Below the pieces are notes generated by a model. It had not been told where the DNA came from, made no database searches, and saw only the letters and a list, made by a program, of their open reading frames with translations. A DNA stretch of 64,000 nucleotides, from contig VZRN01006632.1 of the NCBI GenBank assembly GCA_013397935.1, forward strand, positions 411,815-475,814, in the 5' to 3' direction. Below, piece after piece: positions 60,579 to 64,000 of the stretch (position 1 is its first letter; the number at the start of each line of letters is the position of its first letter). This DNA is from Dasyornis broadbenti (Eukaryota > Chordata > Aves > Passeriformes > Dasyornithidae). The position numbers and the translations under genes are program-made.

Positions 60579-60723
60579 GTTGAGACAAGAACAAATGTAC
60601 GTTCGGGATGAGTTTGGCAAACTCCTGGAGCGGGAGAGGATTTCCTCCAACGAGCACCTGACTCGAGCCATCCTTCGGGAGAGAGCAGCCACGGAGGAGG
60701 AGCGGCAGAAGGCTCAGCGCTTT
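60579..60723 (+). CDS. CHCHD6: Coding exon 4: central helix of MIC25/MIC19 family protein
   Basis: The acceptor is a pyrimidine-rich tract ending ccaccttctgtag and the donor is TTT|gtgagt. The exon is 145 bp, entering with two bases carried over and ending in phase 0. After the shared Arg codon it reads LRQEQMYVRDEFGKLLERER, then ISSNEHLTRAILRER, then AATEEERQKAQRF. The second block matches MIC19 (NEQLTRAILRER...EEERAKA). The first block is about ten residues longer than MIC19 and aligns with human MIC25 (QE.....D.......RER....H), and QKAQRF resembles QKSVRL of MIC25. The next exon should begin with the ARxLEEK-type helix, then the CHCH domain; neither is recognised before the window ends. 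Confidence 0.92.
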
Positions 60724-63700
60724 GTGAGTCCTCAGACTTTTACAGAAATCTCAGATTTTCCAAGCAACTCTGTCTCCAGGCCTGTTGGTAGAAGAGGAAA
60801 GCAGATCTCTTCTCATTATTTCTTATTTTTTTCATTACTAGGTAGTAGTGTGTCATTTTGTTTTACTCAAATATCCCTGTTTTAAGGGCTTTTGCTGATT
60901 TTTTTTTTTTTAAGGGCTTCTGCTGCTTGTTTCCAACTTTGGAACCAGCTCGGTGACAAATTCTGTATCAAAGAATCATCTCTCATTAGAGCTGGTGTAT
61001 GAAACCTTCCTGACAAGGAAATTGGAACATATGGTTGGCTGTTTTCCTCAGAAAACTGACATTACACATTTCAGTCCATTTCAAATGTCTGACAGATTTA
61101 TAACTTCTTCTAGAGAGTGTTTGCTTGCTGTAGTGAGTCTCAATTGACTCTTCTTTCTAACAATAATCGTTATTCTCTGGGGTAGGAATATGCCTTAAAA
61201 ATATAAATGTATACTTGAGTGTAGATAGTAAAGAAATTGATATTTTCAAGGCAAAAAATTTAAAATACTTGTATGGGCTTTGCTATGAAAATAAGTGGGA
61301 ATTACTTATGTCAGCAGCTACATAAATATTTGTTGGGCCCTCTAAATCTGGCGTAAAAGCCAAGATTTTTAAGGTTTATGGATTGGTAGCTTAGTAATCA
61401 ATCACTTCAATAAGCAAAAGCTCCATCTATGCTGTGTAAGTAAAAATCTGTTTTTTGTGTTTTTCCAAATCCCAATTTAAAACCAAACCAATTCCACCTC
61501 AGCTTTGGTATCTTTTCCAGCCATTTCTCGATGCTTTTTCACCTCTGAGGTAGCGTTACTGTTGAAGAATAATTTCAGTGTTGTAAACAAATATTTATTA
61601 TTTGATGATTGTAGAACATGGGAACAAAGGAAAACGGAAAGTAATTATGACCAAGGTACAGCCTTAGTTCTATGCCTTAAATCCTTGGATTCTTAATATA
61701 GTGTGGGAGAGAGAAGGGTTTTGTGGCCTGGAGCTAATGAGGAGCTGGAGATTCATCATGGGGACTATCATTTGCATAATTACTGGGGGTTGCATCTTTT
61801 TCTCCCTGTTGTGGTGAGCTCTGATTTTGGGAAGCACAAGATGCCCTTCTCCTCAGCCAAATGCTTGAGAAATTCCTCGTTATGGATATGAAACTGCTTC
61901 TTGTAGTTATTTTACTGATTTTATTGTTCATTTTCACTTGTTCTGGACTATCAAAGTTAGCTGTTGTGTCAGCTCAGTTTTGATCAATCATCCTGTTTCC
62001 ATCTGGGTAATTTGAAAATATCTGGTGTTCTTTGGTGCAAGTTTATCAGCACTGCAGATTTGCCATTTCCGCTGTAGCTTGTTCATTTTTTGAAGTGTGT
62101 ACGGTAAGATAACGAAATAGCAAGAAGGTTTTCTCTGTTTGTTTTGTTCAATATGAAAATATTGAGTAATTCTCACCTTCCTTGCAAATCCTCTAAGTTA
62201 CCTCCCTTATTTCCCTGTAATTGGTCAGATTTTATTCCTTTGGCTTCCTTGCTTGCACCACCTGTGTATTTATTTCCTGTATCCAAGGTGAATTTAAAAT
62301 CTGTACCACAGGGAAATGTATCTGTGTGTACCCTGAGTCAGGTACTGTGAGTAATTCTGTGTTCTGGGAAACTGCTACAGCAGCTTTGTATTTTATGTAG
62401 CCCAGATCTGAGCTGTCAGGCTCTTCTTGGAGAAAAAAACAAAAAAAAGAATATTCCTGAAATTCCTTTGATGCTGCTAAATTGTTTAAAAAGCGCAAAG
62501 GAAAAGAAATTATGGTGCGAAGGGAAGAATTTTAGTTTTCCTTTATGCAGGGTTGCTAGTTCAGGTTTTAATAGAAATAAAATGAAGTCATATTTGCCAT
62601 TCTTGAAGAATTTTAATACCAGCTGCTGCTTAAAATCTCAGAAAGAAGACATTTGTAGTGTTAACATCACAAAAGACAGAATTAGCTCTTTATACTAATT
62701 AGGAAGAAAAAAAAAGACTGAAATGATGTGTTGATACCTGAACTACTCTTGTGCTGTGATGTGTCCCAGAAAGTGCCCTCGGTTCAAAGGGACTGGCAGG
62801 TGGCTGGGGGATGTCGGCTCCTGCAAAAACACATTTTGGGGCAATCCGAAGGTTTGCAAAGCAGTAATTCTGACATTTGTACCAGCACAATCACAAATCA
62901 CTGCTTAGGACTGAATTTCCAGACCCTGATCCAAGCCCTGGGAATCCCTTGTGGGGGCAGTGTGAGGATTTAATCAACTGTTGGTGCTTAACTCAGCAGA
63001 AATCCAGGCAGCTGCTGTTGATTCCTTTGGCAATCCTTTAAATGCCACTGGTTTGGAATATTTTGGACGTGGCCTGACCTTCCCTATCCCACAGCATTGG
63101 GGTTGTGTCATGGAAAAGCGATGCCAGAGAGACTCTGGATGCTGGAGAGACAGTTGATCTCCTCTGGATTCTCGCCATCTGTGGCTGTGGGATATTTGAT
63201 CCTGAAATGAGCTGACCTGGGGAAGAAAGAGGGAGGTGAGGCCCTGGCACAGTTTTCCCAGAGGAGCTGTGGCTGCTCCTGGATCCCTGGAATGTCCAAG
63301 GCCGGGTTGGACAGGGCTCGGAGCAGCCTGGGGTGGTGGAAGGTGTGTAGGGGGTGGGAATGAGATGATTTTTCGATCCCTTCCAACCTAAACCATTCTA
63401 TAATTCCAAGATCATCCTTTTTTTTTTTTCTCTCTCTCTGCTTTTCCCCCCCTCTCTGAAGGGCTGTTTCCTGGCCTGTTGTCATGGTTGGGTGCAAGAG
63501 GTGCTTTGGTGATGAAGAATTTCTTTATTTTTCTTTGCCTTTACTTCCTTTTCTGCCGTGTCAGTGCAAATGTGAGCAGAGGCGAACGCTTTACAAACCC
63601 ATCCCGGAGCCTTTCCCAATGCAGCCAATCTGACAGCTCCATTGAGGAAGTTGCAGAGTGTGTGGAGGGCAAGTTGTCAGCAGGGAAAGAATGAGAACTG

Positions 63701-64000
63701 CTTGAACTGGCCTTGCCACCAACCAGGGCGGTTTTGTACCTTTAGCTTCGCTCACTCTGGAGATGTGACATTTGCAAAATATCTCAGTGTGATTTCACCA
63801 AAGGACAAAGTGCATCTTGTGCTTGAAGTCGTCCTCGAGAACTGCAGCTGCTTAAAAATACTTCTTTTTTCCACACGCTCTTGGCATGGATACATTTTTT
63901 TCTGCCCATCCCTCTTGAAAGAGGGCTTCAGAATAAATTAAATCTTTTATTTCAGCCAAGCCATAAAGAATTTTGGTGCTGTTGTGTTTCTCTGCAGCAA
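60724..64000 (+). other. Intron 4 (continues past window end)
   Basis: Starts with the strong donor gtgagt. It contains one plus-strand CR1 (63222-63410). The expected next exon (an ARQLEEK-type helix) was not found. The last bases contain a good 3' splice-site-like sequence, see findings. Confidence 0.75.
63222..63410 (+). mobile_element. CR1 3' fragment in intron 4
   Basis: gaagaaagagggaggtgagg, a core variant gctgctcctggatccctgg, and a ccattctataattcca end. Confidence 0.88.

Larger units (their letters stand above)
27649..64000 (+). other. CHCHD6: MICOS subunit gene, CHCHD6/CHCHD3 family (MIC25/MIC19), 5' part, truncated by window end
   Basis: Four phase-compatible exons (27649-27729, 29317-29386, 46524-46608, 60579-60723) join into 127 codons without a stop. 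Family knowledge: MIC19 and MIC25 sit on the intermembrane-space face of the mitochondrial inner membrane, bind MIC60, and help form crista junctions; both end in a twin CX9C CHCH domain, which is not in this window. CHCHD3-like features are RRVTFEADENENITVVKG in exon 1 and DEELKKRIAEELALE in exon 3. CHCHD6-like features are GVRLS, RMKEPSSP, and an exon 4 helix (QEQ...VRD...RER...H, ending QKAQRF). Compared from memory with human MIC25, that helix aligns without a gap over about 26 residues, whereas human MIC19 is about 10 residues shorter there. I favour CHCHD6, roughly 60:40. Expected neighbours (TXNRD3 for CHCHD6, EXOC4 for CHCHD3) were not found upstream. Confidence 0.6.

Noticed and set aside
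1..64000. CRISPR array, bacterial operon, endogenous retrovirus with gag/pol/env, tRNA or rRNA genes
   Set aside because: No regular spacer-repeat array, no Shine-Dalgarno-linked gene series, no retroviral protein motif and no cloverleaf or rRNA sequence was recognised by eye. A tRNA or covariance-model scan was not possible here.

Overview
This window is nuclear DNA of a bird. It contains about thirty 5'-truncated CR1 LINE copies that share one 3' end (the gcccctggatccctgg core, then a caacccaaaccattcc block and an ATTCTATG/ATTCTGTG-like terminus). CR1 at this density, with small introns and a CpG-island promoter, is typical of birds. Order-level placement is not possible from the sequence. 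There is no bacterial or viral operon, CRISPR array, rRNA or recognisable tRNA.

Layout. Positions 1-27250 are intergenic: no coding exon is recognised there, only CR1 copies, simple repeats, an inverted pair of an unclassified ~120-bp repeat, and a 38-N gap at 13191-13228. Around 27255-27830 lies a CpG island. It has an inverted pair of ZNF143/SBS-like sites, an RFX X-box-like site, two CCAAT boxes and a GC box, and it contains the ATG at 27649. From there one plus-strand gene runs to the end of the window: exon 1 (27649-27729), exon 2 (29317-29386), exon 3 (46524-46608) and exon 4 (60579-60723). The introns are about 1.6, 17.1 and 14.0 kb, plus a fourth that is cut off by the window edge. 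All junctions are GT-AG and phase-consistent, giving 127 codons.

The gene belongs to the CHCHD3/CHCHD6 (MIC19/MIC25) family, peripheral inner-membrane subunits of the mitochondrial MICOS complex that shapes cristae. The window holds the myristoylation-type N-terminus and most of the charged helical DUF737-type region. The C-terminal CHCH domain must lie downstream. The paralogue is uncertain: the N-terminus and exon 3 read like CHCHD3, while exon 4 and several small signatures read like CHCHD6. I lean to CHCHD6 (MIC25).

The rest is introns with CR1 copies in both orientations, low-complexity tracts, a 29-N gap at 43036-43064, and a few CR1-free stretches that could be conserved regulatory DNA. 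I did not find a new multi-gene system. The best leads are the mosaic paralogue identity, the promoter architecture, the inverted unclassified repeat pair, the composite pentamer array, and inverted CR1 pairs around exon 2.
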